Assembly: GCA_051294375.1 (NCBI GenBank)
Contig: CM119267.1
Location: forward strand, 8,532,843-8,596,842
DNA length: 64,000 bases
Reading direction: 5' to 3'
Source of the DNA: Paraspadella gotoi
Lineage: Eukaryota > Chaetognatha
Below, piece by piece: positions 50,182 through 62,378 of the stretch. The notes beneath the pieces are model-generated. The model ran no database searches. It saw nothing but the letters and a program-made list of their open reading frames with translations, and was not told where the DNA came from. Both the position numbers and the translations under genes were made by a program. How positions within the stretch are numbered: position 1 is the first letter of the stretch; every line of letters starts with the position of its first letter.

Positions 50182-51204
50182 ATGCCCGAAAATTCTCGCC
50201 ACGAAATCCACGTTCCGCCCGAACTTCCTCCGCTGTTGGAGGAATTCACGGTCTCCGTCCTGCGGAATCAACCGAGCGATCTTCTCGCCTACGCCGCCGA
50301 ATATTTCGTGCGCGTTCGCGACGAACGCCTGAACGACCACTCGACGCGCGGCGTCGGGTTTCACGATGAGATCGTCGCCGGCGACTCGCAAGAGAAGTGG
50401 CACGAAGAGGTGGAGAACTATGGAAACAGGCGGAAGTCGGTGGCGGCGGAAAAATACGACCCGACGCAGGTGAGGGGTTATGGGGGGGGGGAAGTTGGGA
50501 AGGTTCGATTCTCGGAATAGAGAGAGGGCTTTTTTCGAATAAGTGATGCAGAAAGGACAAATGCGATCCACAATGGATAAGGTTGGTTAAAAAGGTTCTC
50601 GAGATCTTCTGGAGAAGAGTTTTTTTTTTTTTGTGAAAAAGGCCAGAAGTCTCCGATTCTCAAATAGTAAGACGTTGCGAGAAAATCAAATGGCTCACGT
50701 TGAAACGTCCCTCTTCAGGACGACCAGGACACGATCGATTCGATGTGCGAGGACAAGACCGATGAGCAGTCGACGATGTTGCTAGGGAGGCTCAACGAAG
50801 GATTCCTCTTCGACTCCATCGATTTGCGGATGCGGAAGAAGGTCGTCCGCGCCTTGAAGGTGGCAAAGATCGAAAGTTGTCGAATGTTTCCGGGAGAAAA
50901 CTTCATGACTTCGAGTGGATTGAGTTTGACAACTCGGTGTTCAGTTCTAATAGTTGCCGTTTAACTCCCTGATGTCCCTTCTGCTCCTCCCCCCACTCCC
51001 GCGGTCCAAAGGAACGCCGCGTCCGCTCCGGCGAATACATCATTCGCCAGGGCGAATCTGGAGACTTTTATTACATCATCGAGCAAGGAGAGTTCGCCAT
51101 CTTCGTAAAGGAGAACGCGAACGAGGGCGGAGACGGGAAGCAGATAGAAGTCTTGAAGGATCACGGGTCCTTTGGGGAATTGGCGCTCATGTTCGTGAAT
51201 GAGA

Positions 51205-51256
<52 letters not shown>

Positions 51257-52303
51257 TCCCCCCCCCTTCTTCAGGTACGACCAGCCACGATCGGCGACCA
51301 TCCGCGCCTTGACCGAGGGAACGCTCTGGGCTTTGGATCGCGCCACATTTAGACGAATCATAGTCTTCGGGTGAAGAAAGAACTTCTCGAACTTGACCAA
51401 TCGGAAAAAAGGATTTTTTTAATCTACTCTTGATTTTTCCCTCCCGCCGCCGCCGCCGACGCCGCAGCGCCTATCAGCGGCGAGTCATGGTAAACAAGAC
51501 TCTGATGCAGATTCCGATGCTGGCGCCTCTGACGGAAGACGATCGCAACAACCTCGTCGACGCCCTCGTCATGCGCTCTTTCGAAGATGGCGATCAAATC
51601 ATTCATCAGGTGTTTGAGAAATGAGAGAGAGAGAGANNNNNNNNNNNNNNNNNNNNNNNNNNNNNNNNNNNNNNNNNNNNNNNNNNNNNNNNNNNNNNNN
51701 NNNNNNNNNNNNNNNNNNNNNNNNNNNNNNNNNNNNNNNNNNNNNNNNNNNNNNNNNNNNNNNNNNNNNNNNNNNNNNAGAGAGAGAGAGAGACCATCTC
51801 AACTCCATCCACCCTCAAGGGCGACGTCAACGCGGATTCGATGTTCATCATCGAAGAAGGCGAAGTCTCCATCGTCGTCCAACAATTGGGAGGTCATCCA
51901 CGAGAGATCACACGCCTCCACGCCAAGGATTACTTTGGAGAGAGGGCGCTGGTGACGCTGGAGCCGCGGCAGGTCAATCGATAGATCGGAAGTGTCGGGC
52001 GACGGGGATGAATTCAACGCCGTTCCCCCCGCAGGCGTCGGCATTCGCCGTCGGGGAAGTGACGGTGATGGAACTGAGGGTCGACGCCTTCGAGAGATTC
52101 CTCGGCCCTTGCATCGAAGTCATGAAGAGAAACATGGCCTTCTACGAAGAGCAGGTCCGATAGGAGCGATCCAGTCGAGCGCCTCGAGTTCTCGTGAGGC
52201 TACAACCGGAAGACGCCCGTCCCCATTTTCTCCGTTGCAGGTCTCCGCCATCTTTGGAGGATCCGACGAAGATTCTATGAGCTCCGCCAGGAGATCCAGC
52301 TGA
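50182..52303 (+). CDS. Pka-R2: cAMP-dependent protein kinase type II regulatory subunit, eight exons, complete
   Basis: Exons are 50182-50469, 50719-50859, 51012-51190, 51275-51370, 51468-51609, 51820-51972, 52035-52154 and 52241-52303. All introns are GT-AG and all phases match, giving 1,182 bp and 393 residues; human RII alpha has about 404. Residues 7-50 form the dimerisation/docking helix pair (IHVPPELPPLLEEFTVSVLR) that binds A-kinase anchoring proteins. R83-R84-K85-S86 is the inhibitor site with a phosphorylatable serine, which marks type II rather than type I. Two cyclic-nucleotide-binding domains follow. The first cAMP cassette has FGELALMYDQPRSATI with phosphate-binding R208; the second has FGERALVTLEPRQASAFAV with E323 and R332. 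The end (FYEEQ, then SAIFGGSDED) matches the RII C-terminus. The protein holds the catalytic subunit inactive in the cytosol until cAMP binds. Read without the last splice, exon 7 would stop at 52161, but the eighth exon fits the family better. Intron 3 holds an (ATT)n tract; intron 5 holds an assembly gap in (GA)n. Confidence 0.93.
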
Positions 52304-52569
52304 ACCAATTCTATTTTTTCTCTTTTTCTCGCGTGAAATGTTTAATTTTTTTTTTGGCTTTTTTTTTTATTTCGCTCACTGACGATGGATCAAATAACGT
52401 TGTCGATAATGCCGAATATGATATATGAGCTATGTACGGGCTATTGCAGATTTAGTAACTATATCTTATCTTAGGAAAGACGAGAGAGAGAGAGAGAGGG
52501 AGAGGAGAGAGAGAGAGAGAGGAGAGAGAAGATGGAGAGAAGAGAGAGAGGAAGAGAGAAAATAAGAGA

Positions 52570-52605
<36 letters not shown>

Positions 52606-52702
52606 TTGGAGAAAATTGCTCTTTCTTCTTCCGTGAAAATGAATCGCGAAGAAAAGAAGGATTTTTTTGGCTGAAATCCATGCGACGGGCGGAAAATCGA
52701 AG

Positions 52703-52779
<77 letters not shown>

Positions 52780-54821
52780 CGAGCTGGACCCGGCAGACAG
52801 GATTGATTGCAGAAATAGAGAGGAGTGTTCGAAGTATTCGATAGCAAAGGACTCAGACGTTTGGAAAAGGAGGAGACCAAATGTTGGAGTAACGAAAAAA
52901 ACGTTTTCTTCCTTCCGTTACACAGTTTCGTTTTCTTGAGTCAATTAATACCTCTTGATCTTCAACGTTTTTCCCGTGATTCTTCACTCATTTTCGCTAG
53001 TAAGGTTAATCTTTCTCCTTGTCAGGTTTGTCTCTGTCTGTTTCTTTCTTTCTTTCTTTCTTTCTTTCTTATCTTTCTTTTCTTCTTTCTTTTTTTTCTT
53101 TCTTTCTTTCTTTTTCTTTCTTTTCTTTCTTCTATCTATCTAATCCAAAAATCCGCTTATTCTCCCTTTCTCTCTTTCACCTCTTTTACACCCCTCCAGC
53201 TCGTTGTTACATGCGCCCGCTCGTTTCTTGTCTGGACTTGCCTGGACCTGTCCACTGAGCAGTTGTCCAGTTTGGACTTACTGGACTGGTTTGGCTCCAT
53301 CTAAACCTGGTCTGGGCAAGCCTTTAATCTAGTCTGCTCGGCTCTGTTCAGGTTTCTCTTTGGTTCTCTTTCGGTTTCTTTCTCTACTCTAACTGTTCCT
53401 TTGCCTTCCCTTTTTATCTCACTTTAAAAACTGTCACCTCCTTTTTCCCCGTTTTCAGCCTCATTTCTTTCCCGCGTTACTTAAAGTAGGACGCTCACTT
53501 GTGTTTAGGTCCTGAAGAAGCTTAGCGCTTCGAGTCCGCAAAGGAAATAAATTGGGAATAAAAAAAAGAAAGAAACAAAATAACAACGTAAACGAATGGA
53601 AATGGGGAGAGTAGAGAAGAGAGAGGGAGGGAGAAGAGAGAGAGAGAGAGAAGAGAGAGAGATGAGAGAGAGAGAGAGAAGAGAGAGAGAAGAGAGAGAA
53701 GAGAGAGAGAGCTAAAAAGAGAAAGTCTTATAAGAGCTAAGATTGAAAAGATGTTTGGGATAATCCAGCTAAGTGGCTTTTTTCACGCTTGAACCAAAAC
53801 GTCTATCGGTTTTTTCCTTGCTTCAGTTGAAGAGTGGAGGGAAGATGAGGAGAGAGAAGAGAGAGCAGATGAGAGAGTAGAGAGAGAGAGAGGAGAGAGA
53901 GAGAGAGAAGAGCGACGAGAGAGAGAGAGAGGCCCCTGTTTTTGTCAGGAGTCTCTCGACCCTCAACTTCTCAATAGAACCGGAAAAGGAACCTCGTTGT
54001 GGTTTAAAACGCGATGCGTCGCTGACGGAGAACGGTTTACGTCGCAATCGACGTCGTGTGTCGGCTGAGTTAGTCTAAAGTTTAATATATTTTCAGAATC
54101 AAATAAGTTTAATATAATTTAATATTTTATCAGAATCAAATTAAGTCTGTCGATGTCCCACGAAATCATTACCCTGTTAATGCTTCTATATCACCAAATT
54201 GTGCCCGCTAATGCCCACGATCATGTCTATTTACTTCTTTAGCTAAGGCGTAAGGCTAAGATTAGAAATTAATGTGATTTAAAATATTAATTTAATTAAA
54301 ATAATTAATTCGTGAACATTTTTTTCATTTTTAAGTTTATGACGATCACGCTAAATTATATATGTTGGCAATCATGTTGAAAAAAGAATTGAAAATGTTG
54401 CTACTTTTTTTAAGTTTTCTCTCGCGAGAACGAGGTTCAATACAAAACTGATACTTATTATTCAATATTGACAGTCATTCCACATCTTTCGATCTAAGAA
54501 GAACAAAAACTACCATTTGCTTCTTCTCTTACAGTCATTCCTTAAATAATATGTTAGTTTACTCGAGATTTAAATTCCGACTCGTGACATCATCCTCGCA
54601 AATTTTCCTTAACTATAATCAAATCGAATTGAATCGTGTAAGGTAAACACGTCTAACTCAGTCCCTTTCTTCCTCCTCCTCTACGCAGTTCGTATCTTGA
54701 ACGATTCTGCGTTTTGGCTAAATAAAACACAGGCGAGATTCGGTAAGTTAAGTCTAAGTAAAGCATCTAAATCATTTTAATTATTACCTAACGATTTAAT
54801 AATAAACTGTTTAATTTTAAG
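52304..54821. other. repeat-rich region downstream of the PKA gene
   Basis: GA-rich tracts fill 52,481-52,605, 52,700-52,778, 53,611-53,711 and 53,841-53,932, and a TTTC tract lies at 53,040-53,140. CTGGACT-like words recur at 53,235-53,295. A possible retroelement tail lies at 53,510-53,575. No canonical AATAAA was seen in the first 200 bp after the PKA stop. No gene is supported. Confidence 0.6.
53510..53575 (+). mobile_element. possible retroelement 3' end relic
   Basis: GTCCTGAAGAAGCTTAGCGC is followed by TTCGAGTCC and then an A-rich tail with AATAAA. A CCTGAAGAAG...GCTTCGA hairpin shortly before an A-rich tail is often seen at the 3' end of retroelements in animals. No reverse-transcriptase frame lies upstream, so only a fragment would remain. 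Confidence 0.25.
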
Positions 54822-55383
54822 CAATCTTACGACCAAGGAAAAGAGGAACAGCCGAAGTACAAACTTCACTACTTTGTACATGAAGGCGAGAAGGGCGAGC
54901 TGATTCGCCTGCTGCTTCGCTTACGCCGGCGAAGAGACGAGGACGTTACGATATTTCGCCGAGAGCGGTGAGCTATTTTTTTCAAGATTCTAAGAAGTGT
55001 GGGTAGCCGCTTGAGCTGCCATAAATAGCCTTAAAACGGCCTTTATAAACATTCCAGTACCCGAACAGCCCGGGAGTCCAACGGTGGACGAAAAAGCCAA
55101 GGCGGGATGGCCGCCTGCCGGACAAGAATGCCAGGTGGGCCTGGAGATCGAATCGCGAAAGTATGCCAGCAATCGTCGTCGCGCGACACTTTGGCGTAAG
55201 AAGTTCGACCTGATGGACAAAACGAGAAAGAGGTGTACGAAAAGAGGGGCGGGGACACATGTCGTTTTTAAAAAAAAATGTTAATTCGTTAACTCGTCCA
55301 GGAAAACTGAAAGTGGACATGGTGCAAAAGCCATGCTGTTGGATCTGGCGTCAAAGCGATCAAATGAAATACGAGGCGGATGA
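54822..55383 (+). pseudogene. unrecognised exon-like cluster with inconsistent frame
   Basis: Three segments have good splice borders: 54822-54967 (donor GCG|GTGAGC), 55058-55232 (acceptor TTCCAG, donor GAG|GTGTAC) and from 55302 (acceptor CGTCCAG). Segment 2 (WPPAGQECQVGLEIESRKYA) joins segment 3 in phase, reading KTESGHGAKAMLLDLASKRS to a stop at 55381. Segment 1 is open in one frame (KLHYFVHEGEKGELIRLLLR), but its phase does not fit segment 2, and the fitting frame has a stop at 54901. A frameshift, a sequencing indel or a decayed gene would explain this. The minus strand also has a 112-codon frame across 54982-55320. I recognise neither. Confidence 0.22.
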
Positions 55384-58300
55384 AGAAGGAACCGAGAATG
55401 AAAACACAAAATTGATCAAACGTAAGTTGTTAGGAGGAAGGGAGAAATTCTGAAATATTACTTTTGAGAAATATGGAGTAAGTTTTTTAATTACTGCACT
55501 ATGCAACGGTCATAAGGCCAATTGCAATTAATGTCAATTGCCAAACCGTAGCGAAAATCATTCATTCAGTCTTTTTTTTTGGGGGGTCAACTTTCAATTT
55601 TTTTATAATTAGATTTCCCCAATTGATGGAAGAAAGATTGAGAATTGGATCGAAGGGATTACGTCCTCAGTTCGGGCGATTTCTTTGGTCGGCTTGTTCT
55701 CTTTGACTCTGTCTAATGCGCTGCGCCAACGAGACCAAAAAAAATATATCATTTATGAAATTGGTAACAACAATATAAATCAATTATCCATTATTTAATA
55801 AATAAGCTATCTTGTCTCTGAATTGGACAAGGCTTTAGCTGTTTAGGCGCTCTACATCCACACTTACAAGAAATAACAAGCAGGTTTCTTACAAGCTTTC
55901 AATTCATGACTCTCTCCACAGCTCGTTTATCACTCCCATGAACCTGGCTCCCATCAGATGAAGTGTATAATAATATCTTCTTTCTTTTTCAATATATCAT
56001 TATTTACCATTTGCTCCGGTAATCTCCTCGTCAGGAAACTTGATGGCAGAACTTTTTTTGCCCGACACATCGAAGTCACCGCAAAACCAAAAGGTCCGCC
56101 GACACGTGATGCCAATGAGAGGATCAAGGCTGGATGGAGTCTCGAACAAGTTGATCGTGAAAGACTTATGATCTGAAATGATACAATTCCAAAAAAAAAC
56201 AAGACCTGAATATTTGATGGCAACACACCTTGGTGACAATATTAGGAATATCAAATCCTTTTTAGTGAGGGACGTTCAATCGTATTGCATTAATTCAAGC
56301 CCATTCTACCAAGGTTGTCTAATTTTTTTTTTTAACCTTTTAATTAAATAACTTGTTCGCTCGTATTTCTTTGAATTAAAAATAAAAAGTGTTGCCTTTA
56401 AACCTTCTTACGCAGATTTAATTGGATTATTAGAAGTTAATATTCATAATTAGCATCATAAAAACCTGTTTGCTTTATGAAATTTTGTGTAGACTATCTT
56501 TTATAGAAAAAATGTCATATACTTTTTTCCTAGAAGCTATTCGGATCAGAACGTGTTGTTTTCACAGCGCCTTTGATTCTTGGCAACAATGGAAATTGAA
56601 TTGTCAAACGGCGCGCACATGTACTCTCTTGCCCTGTCGCAATTAAAAACAAAGATGTCACAATTAAAATTCTCCCCTCAGATTCTGTTTTAATAATAAA
56701 GTAATATCGCAGTTTTAGCAATGCCTTCGATTACTAACTAAACTGAGAATCATAAGTTATAAACTATATATGTAGATAAAAATAAACGAAGATTGCGCCA
56801 ACTCATGGAACGACGCTCAAACACGGGGGGAACGCCCTCTGCTCCTCCAGGCGGCCGCCTCATTCATTCGAGAGGCCTCAATGAACTTTAGGCGGGGATT
56901 AACCAAGCCTCCAATGGTTCGTCACCATGCCGACCGTCGTTTAGGCTGCGAAATAGAGACGAAGACAACGACAGACGCCGACTTAACTCCGCAGTGACGC
57001 GAATTAGACTAAATAGGACCGCATCGCAAATTTCTTTTCCCCCCCCTTATCCGGCGGTCGGGCTGGCTTCCCCCCAATTCGTACGAAATTGAAAAGGAGA
57101 GAGAGAAGAAGAGCAGAGAGAGAAGAGAAGAGAGAGAGAGACGAGGAGAGAAGACAAGAGAGAGAGAGAGAGAGCAGAGAGAGGAGAGAGAGGAATCGAT
57201 TCTAACTCGTCATTGACCCAGAAACCACGAGCGCGGATTTACTGCCGCCAATCGATCCCCAGCGACATCCAAGAGTCGAACCCGACGGCGGACCCGGAGA
57301 GTGAAAGGGAGGTCGGCCGCCGAGAAAAGATAGATGGGAGAAGGAAATTGAATGCGCGATACGTGGACTTCGTTAAACTATTGGTAGCATTGTTATCAAG
57401 TGTTTTAAAACAACTAACATGCGTTTTATTACTTATACTCGTATATTCAAAGTAAAATCTAATTTTAGAGATTCCCAACGCAGGCACTCGCCGCTTCCAC
57501 ACGATGTAAGCCAGCAGCGCTTTAATTACAACTACGTGTAGAATTTATAATTTATATTTACATTTCTCTCTTTGTATGAAGGTTCACTAATTTTTTTTTT
57601 GTCCACCTTTTTTTTCACTCCTTCTCAGCCTTTTTTCATATCCCCCTTTACTTCCTCTCACATTTACATAGTACAAGCTCTCTCTTATTTCTTTTCCCTG
57701 GACGTATCCCAATTTTTTTTTTCTCTCTTTTCTTCTTCCCTTCCCTTTTCTTTCCTCTTCTCTTTTTTCCTTTTCCTTTCGACGAGAACAAAAAAAGGTC
57801 AGCGTCGTTCACGCAGAGAGAAGAAAAAAACCTTCAAAGCGAAATGACAGCATGGAGCCGTTGGAACGAATAAACGTCTCCAGTTAAAAGAATTGCTCTC
57901 GCTGGTCGCAATCCGGGATGCGACACCGTTGCGGAAACAACCTCGCCGTCCCCCTATTGGTTGTTTATATTTTCCGTAGCATGACATAACGAAAGGCGAC
58001 GTTTATTGAACTACGGAAGAATTGTCCTCTCTCGCATCCTTGAAGCCTCGCACGAACCTTGGGGGGACTCTTGTCGTTTGGTCAAACTTTCTTCGTTCAC
58101 CGTAGGACGCTTTTAAATTTCCGGTTAGGATCCAGAACGAGCTCTCGATTCCCTTGTCAATCACTCCTCTATTAGTGCTAATCGCTGACAGTTATACTAT
58201 TGAAAATTTAACATTCTCTCCTTTAGATTTTAATCGTCGTATAATTAATCTAATAATTTAATGAAAAAATTAAAAAAGTTAGAAATATATTAAAAGATCT

Positions 58301-59270
58301 ATTTCACTCCTACTAACCCCTTAGCCAGACGCACCTTCATACTGGACACCTCAGGACTATGTCCATTTTACGATCGGACGCCCCCTCCTATAATGTCGTT
58401 ATGAGCCAACCCTTCAGCAGAAGCCGCCTTAATGATAAGAAACTCTCTCTCTCTCTCTCTACTCTCCTCATCTCTCCATCTCATCTCTCCTCTCTCTCTT
58501 CTCTCTTTTTCTCTCTTTCTCTTCTTTTTCTTCTTTTTTTCTTTTCTCCTCTCCTCCTCCTCCAACAAAAGGGGTAAACGCGGCAAAGCTATGCCCTCCT
58601 CTCCACGCGGGTCCCGATCGGCAGCATGACCCTGCGCTCCGAGTGCAAAACCTCAACCTCTCTTCCTAATAAACAGCACTCTACCCTCCGTCCACATCTC
58701 GCCAATTTAGAATTCCATCCCGGTCCCCTCTTCCGATCCCCTCGTCCCTGTCCTTTCCTTCCGCCACCCTTACTCGCTCCTCCCCCCCTATCCCTCTAAT
58801 CCCAGTCCTACTACCCACTAAAGGACGTAGTGAAAGTTACATACGAAAATTCTAAAATGTCAAATTAATGAAACAACTCCACATGAATATTAATATGTTA
58901 AAAAATTATTTTAAATGTGTTAATTTTCGCAGTAGGCTATTTTATATATAGTACTATCCTTATAAAGCGAAAATTTCAAAATAAATCTTTCTTAATTTTA
59001 TTGCAGATGAAATTCCTCGCAAAAAGTTGTATAAAAGAAAATAAAATATTTTAAAAATTCTTTCATTAAGTGGTTAAAAATTATAAAAAACTACATTTAA
59101 TATATAAAATAAAGGTTAATTTTCAGCTAAAATATAGCTTTTTAATTTTGCACCATTAAAGGGATTTCAAAAGAGTATATTTCTTTTAACAACTTTTTAT
59201 GACGAATCCAAATCTGCAAAAACAATTTATAAAAAAAACTGTTTTTGAAATTTAAAATATTATGATTAGT
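55384..59270. other. AT-rich and simple-repeat DNA, no supported gene
   Basis: A second donor-like GTAAGTT follows at 55,421. GA-rich DNA lies at 57,100-57,190 beside a CpG-rich stretch (57,200-57,350) that could hold part of an exon, but no frame is recognisable. Pyrimidine-rich DNA lies at 57,590-57,790 and 58,445-58,560. The rest is AT-rich. Confidence 0.5.
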
Positions 59271-59274
59271 ACTA

Positions 59275-59985
59275 GTATATATGGCCTACTTGCGTAAATT
59301 GAAAATCTTATTATAAATTTTTTATTACATAAATTTTAATAGATACTGTTCATTTCTCACCTTTCGAATTTAATTAAAGTTAAATTTAGAAAATTTACTA
59401 TGCCTACACGCACCCCCGCCCCACCAAAAGGTCCGAAGTCCCTAAACGAGAATCGATTCTCTGTTCCCCGCTCAGAATCGAGAAAAACAAGACTCGAAAA
59501 TGGCGCCAAAAGCGTCGACCCCGTGACGACAGTAACGACACGACGACGACGACGACAGTGACGACCAAGTAATGACGTCCGCGACGGACGACAGCTGAGA
59601 CGCCAGGGTCTTCGCATTGTCAGCTTGATATTTAAAAAAGAGTTAATTCTTCATGTAACAACTTTCCAGACAATCAAATCGCAACAAAAAACAATCTTAC
59701 AAAAAACTATGAAATTTGATTACCATATAAAATATGGCCTAATGCTCATTAAAAAAATTTATTATAAAATTTTTTATAACATACATTTCATTCGTATAAA
59801 TGTAGTTCTACTCCTCACTTTAGAATTTAATAAAGTTAAATTAGTAATTTTACTACGATTTAGCGTTGACCCTCGAAAGCAACAGTGACGCCCGGATGAC
59901 GAAGATGAAGAACACTTTAACACGATCACCCGCGCCATCTTGATTACACAGCGCGACGACAGCTTGAGACGTGACCACAACAGCG
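59275..59985. repeat. imperfect direct duplication of about 250-330 bp
   Basis: The first unit (about 59,275-59,610) and the second (about 59,735-59,985) share, in order, ATATGGCCTA, an AT-rich stretch with TTATTATAAA, CTCAC.TT...GAATTTAAT, AAAGTTAAATT, then a GAC-rich stretch and GACGACAGCT.GAGACG. Indels are common, so the duplication is old or the sequence is inaccurate. Confidence 0.55.
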
Positions 59986-60005
59986 ACGAACACGTAACGA
60001 AACGA

Positions 60006-60178
60006 CTTCTCTACCCGCTACCCGACTACCCGATCTACCCTCTACACCCGACTACCGACTAACCCGTCTACACACTACCCTCTACCCACTACCCGACACC
60101 CGTCTACCCACTACCCGACTAACGTTCCCCGTCCCCCGTCTCCCCCTCCTATCCGACTACCCGTCACCCAACAAAGAC
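60006..60178. repeat. CTACCCGA-type minisatellite
   Basis: Words of the form CTACCCGACTACCCGTCTAC recur with variable spacing for about 170 bp. The array is pyrimidine-rich on the plus strand and has no coding value. Confidence 0.75.
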
Positions 60179-62346
60179 GACACGACGCAAATGATGTCTG
60201 CCTCGTAGCAACTTTCCTTTTCCACCAAAACTCTCTACATCCAGCTCTAAATTCCACGAATCGTTCATCGCTGGAACTTGCTCATTTAATTTGTTCATCT
60301 TGTTTGTTTTTTTTAAATCTATATCTCCAGACTCTCATGCCTTTAAGAAATGGCACAAATATGAATTAACGTTCGTTACAAAGTAAAGTTTAAAATTAAA
60401 CTAATGGAAGAACGTCTAATAGAATAAACTGAAGAGTTAGTTAAACTGAGGCAAAACCGATCCGCAAAATGCTTTAACCTTCAAAAACGTTTCCCCACGA
60501 GAAAAAGAAAAAATCAAGAAAAGAGAGCAAAAGCTCTGGTTTTGACTTACAATTAAAAAAAAATAAAAAATAACACCGCAAACACACAAGTTACGAATTC
60601 TTTCCCTCCTCATTTTTTAGGTCGCCTGCGGAAAAAAAAAAACAACATAGACGTCCATTTCCGGGATAATTTATAAATCGACTACATGTTATAAAAAAAC
60701 GCAGTTGAAAAAGAAACGGTTGGCTCAATGAACCGCCCCGGGAATGAAACGGCGTAAAAACTCGAAATGAGCCGTACAATTTGCGGCAGGAAAGTCGAGA
60801 GATGCGCCCCAAAACCGACGACGACCATGGCGACGGAGTTTGGGGGATGGGGGGGGTGTACTAGAGGTTAGAGAAGGGGATGGGGCTTCGAAGACGAAGT
60901 CGACGAAATAAGATCGGGATGATTGCTTGCAATGGAATCGGCACAACTATCCGCCCTGAAAGACCTCGACATTGAATAATTTTTCTGATGCATACGTCGA
61001 AAATTGACGCAAATGACGATCACAAATGACAACAAAAACGACGACTAAATGTAGGCTGGAACCACACTAACCAAACACTAATCTACTATATTATACAATT
61101 GCAAACTAAAATTTACCAAAAAAGACTAACGACAAAAACGAAGACGAAAAGACGAAAAAAAAACCGGACGACAGATTCTCAAACGACTTCCGTGAAGGAA
61201 TACGATTCCCTTTTCGCGCCCGACAACGCGAAGGAAAAGCAAAAAGAAAAAGTGAAAAGGAAAAAAAAAGAGAGAGAAGTGAAAAGTCAAAATTCCCGGA
61301 ATCTTAAGATCAGGCGATTAAAATGAAAGTGACGAGAAAATAGATTAATTCAATAGGCGGGAAAAAAAGGGGAAAGTACAATTTTCTAAGAAAGCAGAAT
61401 TGAATAAAAAAGTCTACGAGAGTAAAGTCTTAACGAACACATTTTTGTTGAACTTCCGGTGAGAGCTGAAAAATGTTCTCATTTGACAAATCATCAAAAT
61501 CAAAAATCCAGCAAAAAATAAAAAGTCGTCGAAAATTCTAATAAAAATTTCAATGAAAAAGCAATTGAAGTTCTTGAATTTTTTTTTTAATTCTCTGAAC
61601 AAAAAATTTTCTTTGAAAAAAAAAAAACACTGAAATGTAATTCAACTCTTTTTTTATTTTCAATCCTTTGAAATTTTAACCTTTCAAATTCAGTCATCTG
61701 TGAAAGACGCAATTTGCGAAAGGAAAAGAATTTCACCATTCAACTGCCAGGTGACGACGATCACACGACGAGAGCGACGATGATAAACGACGCGATACTC
61801 ATGACTCATCAATTTCGAATTGAGTCGTAATGGAATATCGTCGCAGACGGGAAGGCTCTTTTCTCCTCTATTCTCCTCTCTCTTTCTTTCTTTTTTCTCT
61901 CTCTTCTCATTCTTTCTCTCTTCTCATTTTGTTTGTTGTTCTTTCTTTCTCTTTCCTCTTTCTCTCCTCCGCTCCTTTCTCTTTCTCATCGTCTCTCTCT
62001 CTCTCTCTCTTCTGTTCCGGGCCGCACTTTCCGAAACAAAAGAAAACGACGAGTCTCTCGAGACAGTTGATTTTTTTCACGACTCGGCTCAAGATTCTCC
62101 TTAGGCATCGCCCCTCCCTCCCCCACTTTTCAGTATACCCCCTTGCTAACATCAAGAAAAAGAATCAACACGTCCTTTATTCTAATACGCACTTCCAAAG
62201 TGTGAAGTCGTGAGTCAAAACATCACCCGAATAAAACAAGGCTTCACAGAAGTTCCGACTTAATAAGCTAAATGAATGCTACTTTTTATGAATCCAAAAA
62301 TGGAAGCGGAAACGGACTTGAAAGAATAATGGTCACCGGGGCCAGG

Positions 62347-62378
<32 letters not shown>

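Noticed and set aside
52154-52163. Stop at 52161 as the end of the PKA regulatory subunit
   Set aside because: Splicing at CAG|GTCCGA to the exon at 52241 restores the family's SAIFGGS-type C-terminus.
57213-57455. 80-codon frame in a CpG-rich stretch
   Set aside because: No motif, splice context or resemblance to a family could be seen.
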